12,636 nt of DNA. Origin: Streptomyces thinghirensis. GTDB lineage: Bacteria > Actinomycetota > Actinomycetia > Streptomycetales > Streptomycetaceae. The DNA lies in the NCBI GenBank assembly GCA_021502835.1, contig JAKFGP010000031.1, positions 1-12,636 on the forward strand, read 5' to 3'. Below are positions 1-9,213 of the stretch, one piece after another. Both the position numbers and the translations under genes were made by a program. The stretch's first letter is position 1. Each line of letters starts with the position of its first letter. A model generated the notes under the pieces. That model had not been told where the DNA came from and did no database searches. It worked only from the letters and a program-made list of their open reading frames with translations.

Positions 1-26
1 CTCCCAGTGCCTGTGGTTGCTGCGTG

Positions 27-3000
27 TCACGGTCGACGGCCAGGCGGTTCATGCGCTGACGTCAGAGGGTGGACGGTGTCGTGTTGGTGTCCGGCGTCGT
101 GAAGGTGCGGGGGCCGGTTGAGGAGTTCGCTGATGAGCTGCTCGGTTGCTGTTTCCAGTGGAGCAGTCCAGTTCCCGGTTGACTTGTTGGACGCGGGTGA
201 TGGCGGTGTGGAGTCCTTGCCGGTTTCCGGCGGCGTGTTCGAGGCGGCACCAGTCGCGGTACAAGAGCTCGGCTGTGTCATCGACGTCGAGGCCGGCCGC
301 GACGGCGCCGGCGGGCGGCGCTGAGATCGTGGTGGGGGCCGGGTGCGGTGCGGTGGGTGGCCACGGTGTGCGCCACGTCGACGATCCGGGTGGTCATCTC
401 CTGCTGATGCGGCTCGGCCCACGGCGAGGGGATTGCCCCGAACGGTTTGCCGCGTACCAGGCCGAGCGCCTTCTCGAGGTCGGGCAGGCCGGCGGGACCT
501 GAAGGCAAGGCGCGTTCGACGAGCTGCAGGAAGCGGGTCCAGCCGCAGCGTACGGCGGGGGAGAGGCGGCAGGGTCCGCCGGTTTTGCGGCGTGGTACGC
601 TAGGGGTTGCCGTCGGGATCGTTGCCCAGGGAGCGGCGCAGGCCCTGCATCCGGGCGTTGAGGGTGCTCAGATGCCACGGGTTGGCGGGGTCCATGTCGG
701 CACACAGGATGTCGGAGCTGCGCCCGGGCCGGAAGAACAGCAGCGTGGCCAGCTGCGCGAGCCGGGGGCCGTGGCCGGTGCTGGCCACTCCTGTCACCTC
801 GACGGGGCCCAGGACCCGGATCTCCGGCGCGTGCAGGTCATGGGCTGCCTCCTCGACCGTTCCCGCCTCCGCCGCCGGTGCTCGCTGCGCTGGCCGTTCT
901 GCCCGGTGCCGGGCTTGTCTTTGACGGTGCCCGGGGCTGGCTCTCGGTGCGGGCGGCTGGAGTGTCCGTGCCGGGGGGAGCTTTCCCTCTGTGCCTGGGG
1001 GTCGGTGCGGGTGCGGGCAGCAGCGCAGGCTGGCCGGATCGGTGGCGGCGGCGCGAGCAGGGCCGGAAAGACCCCGCTACCTGCCTCTGCTTCCTGCGCC
1101 CCCGCGTCGACTGGATCCGTAACGGGCCCGGGCGTGGCCGGCTGCTCCTCCTGCCCGGTCTGGTTCACGCTGGTGGGTTCGTCCGGGACGTCCTTCCACG
1201 CGCCTTCGGCCTGCGTGGGCGGGTTGTGCGGCCACCTTCAGCGGTGGTGATCTGGAGGTAGGCGGCGTGTGCCAGGCGCTGGACGGTGACCTCTTGGCCG
1301 GTGGACTCGAGGGGCTGCGGGGTGCTGAGGGAGGCGTTGACGATCTCCGCGTCGGGAAAGTGTGGGGCGGCCATGCTGGCAGGGGCGACCAGGGTGACCG
1401 ATGTCGCCGGCCTTGTCGATGACGTCGGCGAACTCCCAGGCGGTGTCGGCATCCAGGACCGACGCGCACAGCAGCAGGTAGGGCTGGTGGACTGTGTCGG
1501 GCAGTTGGTGGGCTTCCAGGAGCCGTTCGGTCAGGTCGCGCAGCGCGTGCGCGGGCCGGGCGCATGTGGGCGATCCGCGCGGTCGGCAGCAGCTGCGGCA
1601 GATCCTCACCGAAGCCGACGGTGACGACCTCGACGTCGCCCGCCCACGGGCTCATCCCGAGCTCCAGGGCGAGCGACGTGCACACCTCCGTGATGTGCAC
1701 CGGGTTGCCGTCCAGCAGCAGAGCAGAGGCCCGGCGAGATTGAGCAGCACCAGGTCCCCTCTCGGTGCTGCCGATGGTGACCAGGCCCGGGTAGGGAGCT
1801 GGCACGCCACGGGCGGCGTCCTCGTCCAGGAGGACGGCATCCGCGTCCAGATCCCACCACCCCGCCCTCCCCCGAGGCGAACGGCGCCACAGGCTCCTGG
1901 GAGAGGTCCTCGGGCAGCACGTGGAGGGTGCGGGCCCCCGATCCGCGCAGCCCGCACCCCAGGCACGTCTGCCGCACCGTCTTGCTGCGCCTGGTGGGCC
2001 ATGGTCCGTAGGGCTACGTCCAGGCGCGCGGCACCTGCGGGATTCCGCGGCCGCCGCCAACTGCGCCTCGGCCGGGGACGTCTCGGCTGCGATGGCGATC
2101 GTCTGGCCGGGCTTGCGGCGGCGGCGCTGCAGTGTGCGGCGCAGGGCGAGGGCGCCGGTGATGGCGGCGGCCAGCAGGGCCCCGGCCCCGGAGCACGATG
2201 CGCAGGTTCAGCGGACCGTCGGCCCGGGCCGCCGCCGGAGCGGCGGGGTCGGTGGAGGTGGCTGCGGTCTCGGGCGTCTGCGCCGGCGAGGTCGGCGTCG
2301 ACGGCGAGCTCGAGGGGGAGCGTTCTGCGCTGGGCTGTCCAGTAGATGGACTGTTCGGCGAGGCGGGAGCCGGCGAGGTCGCAGGGCCGGGGTGCGGTAT
2401 GGCGCGGGCGCCTGCCCGTTGTCCGGAGTCTGATCGCTGTCCGGTGCCTGTGCAGGTGGGGAGTGGGATCCTGCCTGTCCGACGCGCCGGGCGGGGGCGC
2501 GGCGTCCCGGCGTTCTGCTGGTCGGGCACGGTGATCTGCTGGCCTGCGTAAATCACATCCGGGTCGGTGACGGGGGCAGTCCGTCGGGTTGCGGCTTCGC
2601 GCGGCTGGCGGCGAACAGGTCGGGCCACTCGTCGCTGTCGCCGAGTTCCTCCTCGGCGATCTTCGAAAGGCTGTCGCCTCCATCGACGGTGACCACGAGA
2701 ACGCTGGCCTCGTCGTCGCCGACCGTCTTGGCGGTCAGTTGGGTGCGATCGCCGCTCACGAGGTCATGGGCAGAGGGCATCTGCAGGTGCCAGTCGGCGC
2801 GCAGGAAGCTGTTCGACTGGAAGACCTGGCCGTCGGCCATGGTGCGGCCTTCGTTGAGAGCGGCGATCTGTCGCCACCTTTCGCCGTCCCCGAGTTCCTG
2901 TTCGGCGATGCTCCACAAGCTCTCGCCCGCCCGGACGGTATACACCGACACGGCCGAGCTCGTCCCGGAGACTGCCTGCACCTGCTGGGAGGACGACGGC

Positions 3001-3462
3001 TCGGTGGCAGGTTGCTCGCTGACCTGGCCGGGCAGTCGGGCCGGCGGTGGCGCTGGTCGCCGCTTGGGCGTCCGAGGCGAGAGCCGAGCTGGTGGGCAGG
3101 AGCACCAGGATGCCGCCGATGAGCGCGGCCAGCGGCCCGCTGGGAGGCGCCGAACCCGCGCGGTGCCCTCCACGTGCGCCCCCGCAGTTGCGCGACCAGC
3201 TCCCGCACCGTGCAGAACGCGAACTGGACCCAGCCCATCCAGCCGACGACGAGCAGCAGCGCCAGGAACGCGGCGCCGGTGTCCTGCCGGTCCAGCAGAT
3301 GCGCCATGTCGTCGCGTGGCGGCCCAGGATGACCGGAGTCGCCCAGGCGAGCAGCAGCGGCAGCCCGACCAGAGCGCCGGCGAGGATGAGCAGGCTCACG
3401 ATGCCTGTGATCACCCGGGCCGGGGTGCGGCCGGTTGCGGCAGGAGCGTGGGCGTGGCGCAT
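27..3462 (-). CDS. Membrane-spanning LysM / winged-helix / BTAD regulator (frameshifted as read)
   Basis: Probable envelope-linked transcriptional regulator of about 1,140 residues, assembled from several frames. ATG at 3462 follows GAGGAAG, 13 bases after the TadG-like stop. Visible parts in order: membrane helices near residues 15-39 (GIVSLLILAGALVGLPLLLA), 62-87 and 107-127; LysM 1 near 172-216 (YTVRAGESLWSIAEQELG); LysM 2 near 252-314 (DSLSKIAEEELGD, then IYAGQQITVPDQ); a Pro/Thr/Ser-rich linker; a fourth helix near 417-447 followed by RRTLQRRRRKPG; a central domain I cannot name (LLDGNPVHITEVCTSLALEL); a winged helix near 872-950 (IRVLGPVEVTG, LNARMQGLRRSLG); and a C-terminal BTAD domain (LLYRDWCRLEHAAGNRQGLH). 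The positive-inside rule puts LysM outside and the DNA-binding part inside. LysM-BTAD proteins next to tad genes are known in streptomycetes; direct control of this operon is inference. Shifts occur near 3328, 3150, 3028, 2570, 2200, 2040, 1850, 1740, 1560, 1440, 1230, 850, 600, 310 and 170. The stop at 27 depends on the last shift. Confidence 0.82.
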
Positions 3463-3475
3463 CAGGGGTCTTCCT

Positions 3476-3921
3476 CTACTCGGGTGCGGTGACGCCGTGC
3501 AGGAGCGTGGCGGAGCCGTAGCCGGTGACCGGCATGGACCCGATACCGACCACCGGCAGGAACCTCGTGGCATAGACATCGCTGGTGTGCACGGTGAGCC
3601 TCTTGCCGTCCGCGGAGACGCTCACCGTGCGGTAGCGCCGACAGACCGGAGATAGGCCTGCGCTGCGGCGACGGCATCCTGCGGCTTGACCATCGATGCT
3701 CTCGCCGCTGATGGCCGCGGTCGGGTCGATGGCCTGTCCGCCGGCCCGGGCGGCTTCCCCCGCGACGTGGTCGGCACGCTCGGTGGCTCGCATCTTGCCA
3801 CCCCCGTCGACGGCGACACCGATGATCCCGATCAGCGCGACGACGCAGACCGCCACGAACACGGTGACTCCGCCCCGATCGCGGTCCCCCGCGCTCGTGC
3901 TTCCAGCCAGGTCAAGATCAT
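3476..3921 (-). CDS. TadG-like pilus assembly protein (frameshifted as read)
   Basis: About 148 residues, likely a TadG-like pseudopilin anchored by one N-terminal helix. The ATG at 3921-3919 overlaps the upstream TGA at 3920-3918. The start reads MILTWLEARAR, then after a shift near 3888 (a run of C on the plus strand) DRGGVTVFVAVCVVALIGII, the Gly-plus-hydrophobic N terminus typical of TadE/TadG. VDGGGKMRATERADHVAGEA follows the helix and is very typical of actinobacterial TadG-like proteins. Two more shifts, near 3690 and 3635, are needed to keep VKPQDAVAAAQAYLRSVGA between GESIDGQA and TVSVSADGKRLTVHTSDV. The C terminus (VYATRFLPVVGIGSMPVTG) looks complete and ends at a TAG. There is no large von Willebrand A domain, so this is the short form. 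The position directly after the two TadE-like genes fits a minor pilin or assembly role. Confidence 0.82.
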
Positions 3922-4387
3922 CGGGCTCCCTGCCGCATGCGGTACTGGTCCACTACGGAGGTAGCTGTTGACCGCAGGGACTTGACCCCGGCACACCAGG
4001 AAGCAGCAGGTCGGACAGGTTCACCGTGCAGTTCACGGTCACCGTGACCGTGCCGACCTGCCCCACCGGCACGCTCAGTCCGCTGGTGTCGATGGCGACG
4101 CTGTTGGACGCGCAGGCAGATGCCCTGGTCATCGAGGGATTCGGCGCCGCAGCGTCGGCCGCGGCCTGGGCGGAGGCGGCCGTGCGGTGGATGGACGCTT
4201 CCCGGGCGGCGTCCTCCGCGGCGGCGTCGATCTCGCACCGGAGGTGACCAGACGGCCGCCCGCGAGCGCCAGGCACACGAACATGATCAGCGGGGGAATG
4301 ACGATGGCCGCCTCGATGGCGACGCTGCCCTCATCGCCGCCCCGCGTTCCGGCCAGACGTCGCACCACCCTGGAGATGGGCCCTCAT
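3918..4387 (-). CDS. TadE-like pseudopilin 2 (frameshifted as read)
   Basis: About 156 residues, a TadE-family minor pilin. The likely start is ATG 4387-4385, overlapping the upstream TGA at 4386-4384; GTG at 4368 is an alternative that would remove one frameshift (VRRLAGTRGGDEGSVAIEA). The N terminus has the prepilin-like pattern G then SVAIE, with Glu at +5, followed by the helix AAIVIPPLIMFVCLALAGG. A shift near 4250 leads into IDAAAEDAAREASIHRTAA, the conserved region after the helix in actinobacterial TadE-like proteins. The later part SVPVGQVGTVTVTVNCTVNL carries a Cys, and another Cys lies upstream in ASACASN; they could pair outside the cell. A shift near 3985 restores VKSLRSTATSVVDQYRMRQG, and the frame ends at TGA 3920-3918, overlapping the next ATG. 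No internal stop other than frameshift products is seen. Confidence 0.82.
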
Positions 4388-4808
4388 GGCAACTGACCCA
4401 ACGCTCCAGCCGGTCCCGAGGCCGACTGCGTGATGGTCAGCCCCGGGACGCCGGGCAGGAGTGACTGGGCAACCCCGCTGACCTGCACACGTACGCGTTC
4501 GCCGTCGCTGCTGGCACTCACGCTGGTCGAGCGCAGGCTGTCCCCAGCCGTTCGGCCCAGGACCCGGCTTGGGCGCGGGCGGTGCCGTCGGCGGGGCCGG
4601 CCTGATAGGCGCGGGCGGCGGTGACGCCTTCCCGGGCAGCGGTCAGAGCGATCTGCCGCGCGTAGTACCACATGGAGGCCTGGATGACGGCGATCGTGGC
4701 GAGCAGCACGAACGGGTAGACGATGGCCATTTGGATCGACGCGTCCCCACGGTCATCGGCCCACCGGCGCCCCCGCCACCAGGCTTTCAAGCGGGCGTGA
4801 TCGAGCAT
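4384..4808 (-). CDS. TadE-like pseudopilin 1 (frameshifted as read)
   Basis: About 141 residues, TadE family. The ATG at 4808-4806 overlaps the pilin stop (TGATG). The short basic cytoplasmic leader MLDHARLKAWWRGRRWADD is followed by RGDASIQMAIVYPFVLLATI, the TadE pattern in which a Gly precedes a long helix, here with Gln rather than Glu at +5. After the helix comes MWYYARQIALTAAREGVTAA, strongly typical of actinobacterial TadE. A frameshift near 4545 joins AQAGSWAERLG to DSLRSTSVSASSDGERVRVQ. The C terminus GVAQSLLPGVPGLTITQSAS matches the amphipathic tail with a PGVPG element also found in the next gene (LLPGVPG), so the two pseudopilins look like paralogues. It ends at TGA 4386-4384. Likely a minor pilin inserted in the membrane and processed or handled by the TadABC machinery. 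Confidence 0.84.
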
Positions 4809-5024
4809 CAGATGCCGTTCAGGTTTCCGTTGTAACTTGGCGATGACCGCGGCGATCGTTCCGGCGATGACCAGGGCACCGCGACGGCGGCGACCCAGAT
4901 GATGACGGTGGTGATGTTGAGGTCGCCCCTCGTCGGGGCGCCGCTGCAGCTCGGCGAGGCCTTCTCCAGCCGCGTGGTCACCACTGAGCACGGTGCGGTA
5001 GGCGCGGGTGGCGGTGTACTTCAC
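4808..5024 (-). CDS. Flp-type major pilin (frameshifted as read)
   Basis: Small pilin of about 72 residues, probably the main structural subunit. GTG 5024-5022 has an AAGGAG ribosome-binding site six bases upstream and starts MKYTATRAYRTVLSG. As read, three small indels break it. The expected product is recovered by joining frames: a basic leader ending LQRRPDEG, then DLNITTVIIWVAAVA, ALVIAGTIAAVIA, and a tail NGNLNGI ending at TGA 4810-4808. Shifts lie near 4927 (a C run beside the leader end), 4880 and 4835 (an extra T near the AAGTAC-like codons). Flp pilins are short proteins with a basic leader, a Gly at the cleavage site and one long helix, which this matches. The usual Glu at +5 is not visible; the residue there is Thr. 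It sits just after TadC and just before the two TadE genes. Without the frame joining it would not be seen as a gene. Confidence 0.75.
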
Positions 5025-5030
5025 GAGATT

Positions 5031-5036
5031 CTCCTT
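5031..5036 (-). promoter_or_regulatory. Ribosome-binding site of the pilin gene
   Basis: AAGGAG on the minus strand, six bases before GTG 5024. It decides the pilin start. The 53-base gap between the TadC stop (5078) and this start is the longest gap within the tad section. It holds a GC-rich self-complementary stretch (CCGGCCGG near 5066-5073), so separate control or processing of pilin mRNA is possible but not shown. Confidence 0.7.
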
Positions 5037-5077
5037 GTCGGTCAGCAAGGTCGGTTCCGGGATCGGCCGGCCGGGGT

Positions 5078-5966
5078 TCAGACGGTGAGCATGCGGATCA
5101 CCGCGGGGAAGGCCATGAGGAGCATGACGAGCACCGCCAGCAGCGCCTGAGAGCGGGTCATCTTCTCGCTGGCGGCGTTCGCCTCCGCGGCCTGGTCCGC
5201 GAGCAGTTCGGCGCTGAGCGCGGCGGTCCGCGCCCGCAGCGCCCCGTAGACGGCGGCGCCGTCGGTCGCGGAGCCGCGCATGATGTCGGCGACGTCGTCC
5301 AGGGCAGGCAGGTCGTACCCGGCGGCCAGCTCGCTCAGCGCCTGGTACGGAGGGATCTTCTCCAGCCGGGCCCGGCGCAGCGCACCCTGCAGATACAGGA
5401 AGGGCCAGCCGCGGCCGACGGCGGCCGCCTTCTCCAGGGCTTCGGTGGGGCCGGCGTCCGCAGCCCGCTTGAGCGCGACCAGGTCCAGGTAGGCGACCAG
5501 GGCGTGGGCGAACTCCTCCCGCGCCCGTTTGGCCTGGTCGCGCACCGCGAGATCGGGTGTGATGAACAGCAGTGCGGCGAGGGCGAGTCCGACAACGGCC
5601 GGCACGTAGAAGGGCAGCGAGATGCCCGCCACGATCCACGGGATGGTGATCAGCACCGGGCAGAGCAGTCCGAGGGCGGCGAGCGCGGTCTTCTTCAGCA
5701 CGAACTGGCCTCGGGCCCCGGCCGAGCAGGGCCAGGTTCTTGACGGGCACCCGCACGCCGGGCAGGCGCTCGAGGCGGGCCAGCAGCCACCGCCCCCACA
5801 CCTCGTCCCGGTCCAGGTCCTGCTCGGCGGACACGGGCAGGCTGCCCGGGGCCGTGCGCTGCAGGGCCGGGGCCAGGGCCGGCTGTGGGCGCAGCATCTC
5901 GCGCACCAACAGAGCGACACCGGCACCGACCGACCCGCCGGTCAGCACGATGGGCAGAAGGTTCAC
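5078..5966 (-). CDS. tadC: TadC, type II secretion F-family membrane protein (frameshifted as read)
   Basis: About 296 residues, second inner-membrane platform protein of the Tad machine. GTG 5966-5964 overlaps the TadB stop (GTGA). The N terminus NLLPIVLTGGSVGAGVALLV is a membrane helix. A single frameshift near 5718, in a G/C run, joins the N-terminal part (PVSAEQDLDRDEVWGRWLLA, VPVKNLALLGR) to the rest. Then come two membrane helices (TALAALGLLCPVLITIPWIV, FYVPAVVGLALAALLFITPD) and the cytoplasmic T2SSF-like helical domain with EEFAHALVAYLDLVALKRAA and AAVGRGWPFLYLQGALRRAR. A C-terminal helix (ALLAVLVMLLMAFPAVIRML) ends the protein at TGA 5080-5078. The motif AYLDLVALKRAADAG is characteristic of actinobacterial TadC/secretion F proteins. 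It probably pairs with TadB around the TadA hexamer. Confidence 0.9.
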
Positions 5967-6903
5967 AGAGGTGGCCCCTTCCGGCTCACGGTCGACGTCC
6001 GGGGCGGTCGCGGGGCGGGCAGCCGCACCGTGCTGGCCGCGTCCGGGATGAGGAACCGCGGGATGCGGCGGAAAGCGCCGAGCTGCCGCATCAGCAGCGC
6101 GAGCGTGGCGACGAATCCGGCCGTGAGGAAGGCGAGGACCAGCTGGCCCAGGAGCGTGGAATACGGGGCGGTGTAGGAGGGGACGAAGAACCCGGCCACC
6201 ACGATGCCCACGGTGATGATGGTCATCCACCGCACCGTGGTCCGCGGCTTGGCACGGTCCGCATCGATGCTGCGTTTCTTGGCGACCTCGTCGCGGACGG
6301 TGCCCGCCAGGTCCTCCAGCGCCTGGGCCAGGCCTCGGCCCGTGGTCGTTGACCGACAGGATCAGCGCGGCCACCACCTTGTCGCCGGTGACGTCGCCGA
6401 GTTCATCACCGAAGGCCCTCATGGCGTCCTCGGGACGCCAGCCCAGCCGCAGCCGGTCGGCCAGGTTGACGATCTGGGCGGCGAGTTCGTCCGGGGAGCT
6501 CTGCCTGCTGGAGATCATCGCCTGTTCCAGACCCATGCCCAGTCGCAGCAGGCCAGCCAGCCGGCCGGTCCACTCGCTGAGCGCTTCGAGCTGCCCGATA
6601 CGATCCGCGGCGACCTGTCCCGGTGTGACCAGCCACGGCACGCCGATCACGGCAGCTCCGAGCAGGACGCCCGCGACGAAGTTGCTTGAAGCCAGCCATA
6701 CCGGCGAACACCCCGGCCGCGGCGACGGACAGGGCCCGCCGACGCATCCGGACGTCCTCGGTCTGCTCCCGGCCGCGCCGGGCCAGCATCCGCTGCCACC
6801 AGGGAGGCCGGCGCGGCGCCGACGTTCCCACGATCCCGGCGACGACGCCGATCAGCCCGCCGACGACGGTCATGCCACTGAGCAGCCCCCACAGCAAGAT
6901 CAC
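5963..6903 (-). CDS. tadB: TadB, type II secretion F-family membrane protein (frameshifted as read)
   Basis: About 313 residues, first membrane platform protein of the Tad machine. GTG 6903-6901 overlaps the TadA stop TGA at 6902-6900. The start is MILLWGLLSGMTVVGGLIGV, a membrane helix. A frameshift near 6690 joins a second helix region (RALSVAAAGVFAGMAG) to VAGVLLGAAVIGVPWLVTPG. The cytoplasmic F domain follows: LEALSEWTGRLAGLLRLGMG, LEQAMISS, LADRLRLGWRPEDAMRAFGD, DKVVAALILSVND. A second shift near 6345 leads to ALEDLAGTVRDEVAKKRSID, then the last two helices (RWMTIITVGIVVAGFFVP and LLGQLVLAFLTAGFVATLAL). It ends at TGA 5965-5963. Order, size and topology match TadB. TadB and TadC are related proteins that together contact the ATPase. 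Confidence 0.9.
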
Positions 6904-8389
6904 TGGACGCCTCCGACCTTCAGCGTCAGCGGCGCCTGCCATGCCCCGTAGGACTGCTGTAGGAGGCTGGAGTCGAATCCGACTCGGCGCAGGTCATCGA
7001 TGCAGCCCGGGTCCATCCGCGGCACCGCCCGCAGCTCACCGAACTCCAAGCCGGGGGAGAAGACCTCGTTGGTGGCCGGGCGGCCGGACTCCCCGATGCC
7101 GGTCAGCTCAAGGACGTGGGAGACGTAGCGGCGGCGGCGGCCGCCGATCTGCGTCTCGTCCGTCATGTCGACGTACACAATGAAGTCCAGGCCGTTGGCG
7201 GTCTGCCGGTAAGCCAGCTGCTCGGACAAATTGCCCTGAGCCAGCGCGTACAGCTCGGCGATCCGGTCGAAGATGATGTCCGGGCGCCGGGCGTGGATCG
7301 TGCACAGATTCCCGCCGGCCCCGTTGGTCAGCGCCTGCATCATCGCCACGACCTCCGGGCCGCGCGGACCTCACCGACCACGATCCGCTCCAGCGACATC
7401 CGCAGCGCCGGATGCATCAGATCCAGCAGCGTCACCTCGCCGGCACCGCGCCCGGTGAGGTCCTTCTCCCCGTTGGACTCCCGCCTGATCAGGGAGACGA
7501 CCTGGCGGTGGTAGCCGTTGGCGTGAGCGAACAGCTCGTCCTCGGTCTGGATGGTCGCGAACCGCGTCTCCGGGTCGAACTCCTTGAGCATCGCCCGCAA
7601 CAAGGTCGTCTTACCGGCCTTCTGCTTGCCCGCGATCATGATGTTCTTCTCCGCACGCACACACGCGCCCAGAAACTCGCGCAGAACCGGGTCGATCGTG
7701 CCCAGCCCCACCAGGTCGTCCAGGTCGGCGTTGGAGACGCGGTGCCGGCGGATGACCGCATACGTCATCGGCCCCAGCCCCGTGACCGCCTGCAGCCGGG
7801 ACCCGTCCTGCAACGACAGCGCCAGCGTCGGATGGGCGGTGGAAATGGTCCGCCCCTGGTGCCCCGACCCCGGGCCAGCTCCCGCAGCAGCTCCAGCAAC
7901 TCCTCCTCGGAGTCCGCGATCGGCCCGACCATGCGGCGCTCCCCGTCGCCGTAGTCCAGCCACACCTCACCCGGACCCTGGATGATGATGTCCTCGACGC
8001 GCTCATCGTCCAGATACGGCTGCAGCCGCCCCGCCCGGTAGAGCAGGTCATAGACGGCACGCCGCAGCGCCTCGTCCTCCTGCGGACTCATCGCCGCGGC
8101 ATCCGACCATACCGCCACAGCCCCAGTGATCCAGTCCAGGCAGCGTTGCTCCTCGTTGGCCCGGTCCATATCCGGGGCCGTCTTCAGCAACTCCTCGCGC
8201 TGCTTGGCGACCTGCGAGGCGATGTGCCGGGCGACCTTGTGGTCCACCGTGATCTGAGGCGCCGCACCCAGAACCCCCGTGCCCGCGCAGACCCCGCCGG
8301 CGCGCTCTCCGCCTGCCGGGTTGAGGACCTGGGGGCCGGCCGGGCGGCGGTACTACGGTCGGATCGGCGTGCAGCGGCTTACCGCGCAT
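6900..8389 (-). CDS. tadA: TadA/CpaF-type secretion ATPase (frameshifted as read)
   Basis: About 496 residues, the hexameric ATPase that drives Tad pilus assembly or secretion. ATG 8389-8387 follows GGAGGTG with six bases between GGAGG and the start. An Ala/Glu-rich N-terminal part (VDHKVARHIASQVAKQREEL) is followed by the CpaF N-terminal domain (QPYLDDERVEDIIIQGPGEV). The P-loop GKQKAGKTT lies near residues 253-261. Then come the Asp/Glu-rich region FATIQTEDELFAHANGYHRQ, the Walker B-like LERIVVGEVR near residue 331, and the His-containing NGAGGNLCTIHARRP. Frameshifts occur near 8340, 7868 and 7362. The last splits the invariant GEVRGPE element, so the original reading must have been GEVR-GPEVVAMMQALTNG. 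The C terminus reads QAPLTLKVGGVQ and stops at TGA 6902-6900. All catalytic motifs are present once frames are joined. Best-supported gene in the window. Confidence 0.94.
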
Positions 8390-9213
8390 GGGACACCTCC
8401 GCATCTCTCACCGGCGCGCTGGGCGGGCCGGAGGCGGGCACGGCGGGCGGCCGCCCGCTGCACCAGCAGGGTGCTCGTCGTGCGGGCAGCCTTCATCAGC
8501 GCGGACTTGGTGAAGTGGCGGGACTGGTCGGCCCCGTCGGACAGCACCCGGGCCTCCCCCGGCGCGAACGGCAGGGTCGCCACCACCGGGACCTGGAGCA
8601 CCCGCTGCACCTCGCCTGCCGGGGTACGGCCCCTCATCGAGCACGATCAGTCGACCGACACTGCGACACGCTCGGACAGGGCGTTCACTCGGCTCTGGGC
8701 GGCCTGCAGGCAGCGCAGCGTGTTGCGGACCACGACCAGGACGAAGTCGGCCTGCTCAGCCAGGACACCGGACAGGCCGACCGCAACCGCGGCGGCCGAG
8801 AGTCGACCAGGACGTCGTGACCGTGGTCGGTCTCGATGCCGCGGAACATCGCCGCGAGCCCTTCCAGACTGAACTGAGGCTCGCCGCCTGGGCGGGATCG
8901 GTGATCCCGGGCAGCAGCAGCCGGTCGCGCGGCGAATCGGCCTTGCCGTCCTCGCTGCTCAAGTCGATCAACTGCCGCCAGAACGCCTCACCGACCTCGC
9001 CCCTACGCGCGGCCACCGATAGGTTCCGCAACCCGGTACCGGTCCCTTCGAGCGTGCCCTGCAGCAGTCCGTGCAGGACCGCGCCCCGTCCGGGTCGCAC
9101 TCGGCCAGGATCATCCGCCGGCCGGGCTCCCATGCCAGTGACAGCAGCAGAGCGGGGGCACTGGTCAGTCACCCCGGGGCGCCGCTGCACCCGGCCAGTG
9201 CGATGACGGCCAT
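8353..9213 (-). CDS. CpaE/TadZ-like ParA-family protein with degenerate P-loop (frameshifted as read)
   Basis: About 287 residues, a CpaE/TadZ-like member of the ParA/MinD family that probably helps place the Tad machine. ATG 9213-9211 overlaps the SAF gene stop (TGATG). The N terminus MAVIALAGCSGAPGVT occupies the Walker A site but lacks both usual lysines. After shifts near 9175 and 9150 it continues ALLLSLAWEPGRRMILAECD, a hydrophobic strand ending in ECDPDG as in the family. Then come VLHGLLQGTLEGTGTGLRNL, DRLLLPGITDPAQAASLSSV, GVLAEQADFVLVVVRNTLRC and QVPVVATLPFAPGEARVLSD. More shifts lie near 9085, 8860, 8800 and 8648. As read the last frame runs to TGA at 8353, 37 bases into tadA; an earlier stop at 8408 is possible in another frame. 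The Ala/Arg-rich tail gives no further clue. Confidence 0.82.
8394..8400 (-). promoter_or_regulatory. Ribosome-binding site of tadA
   Basis: GGAGGTG on the minus strand just before ATG 8389. It is the strongest Shine-Dalgarno match in the coupled part of the operon and fixes the tadA start inside the 3' end of the ParA-like gene. This suggests tadA is translated well independently of its upstream neighbour. Confidence 0.7.

Noticed and set aside
447..2433. Long plus-strand frames across the left part of the window
   Set aside because: They are antisense to the LysM/BTAD gene, are Arg/Gly/Ala-rich, show no known motif and lack ribosome-binding sites.
4518..6650. Unbroken 710-codon minus-strand frame
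   Set aside because: It runs through parts of TadB, TadC, the pilin and TadE in changing relation to their true frames. Its length comes from high G+C and the indels; it is not one fused protein.
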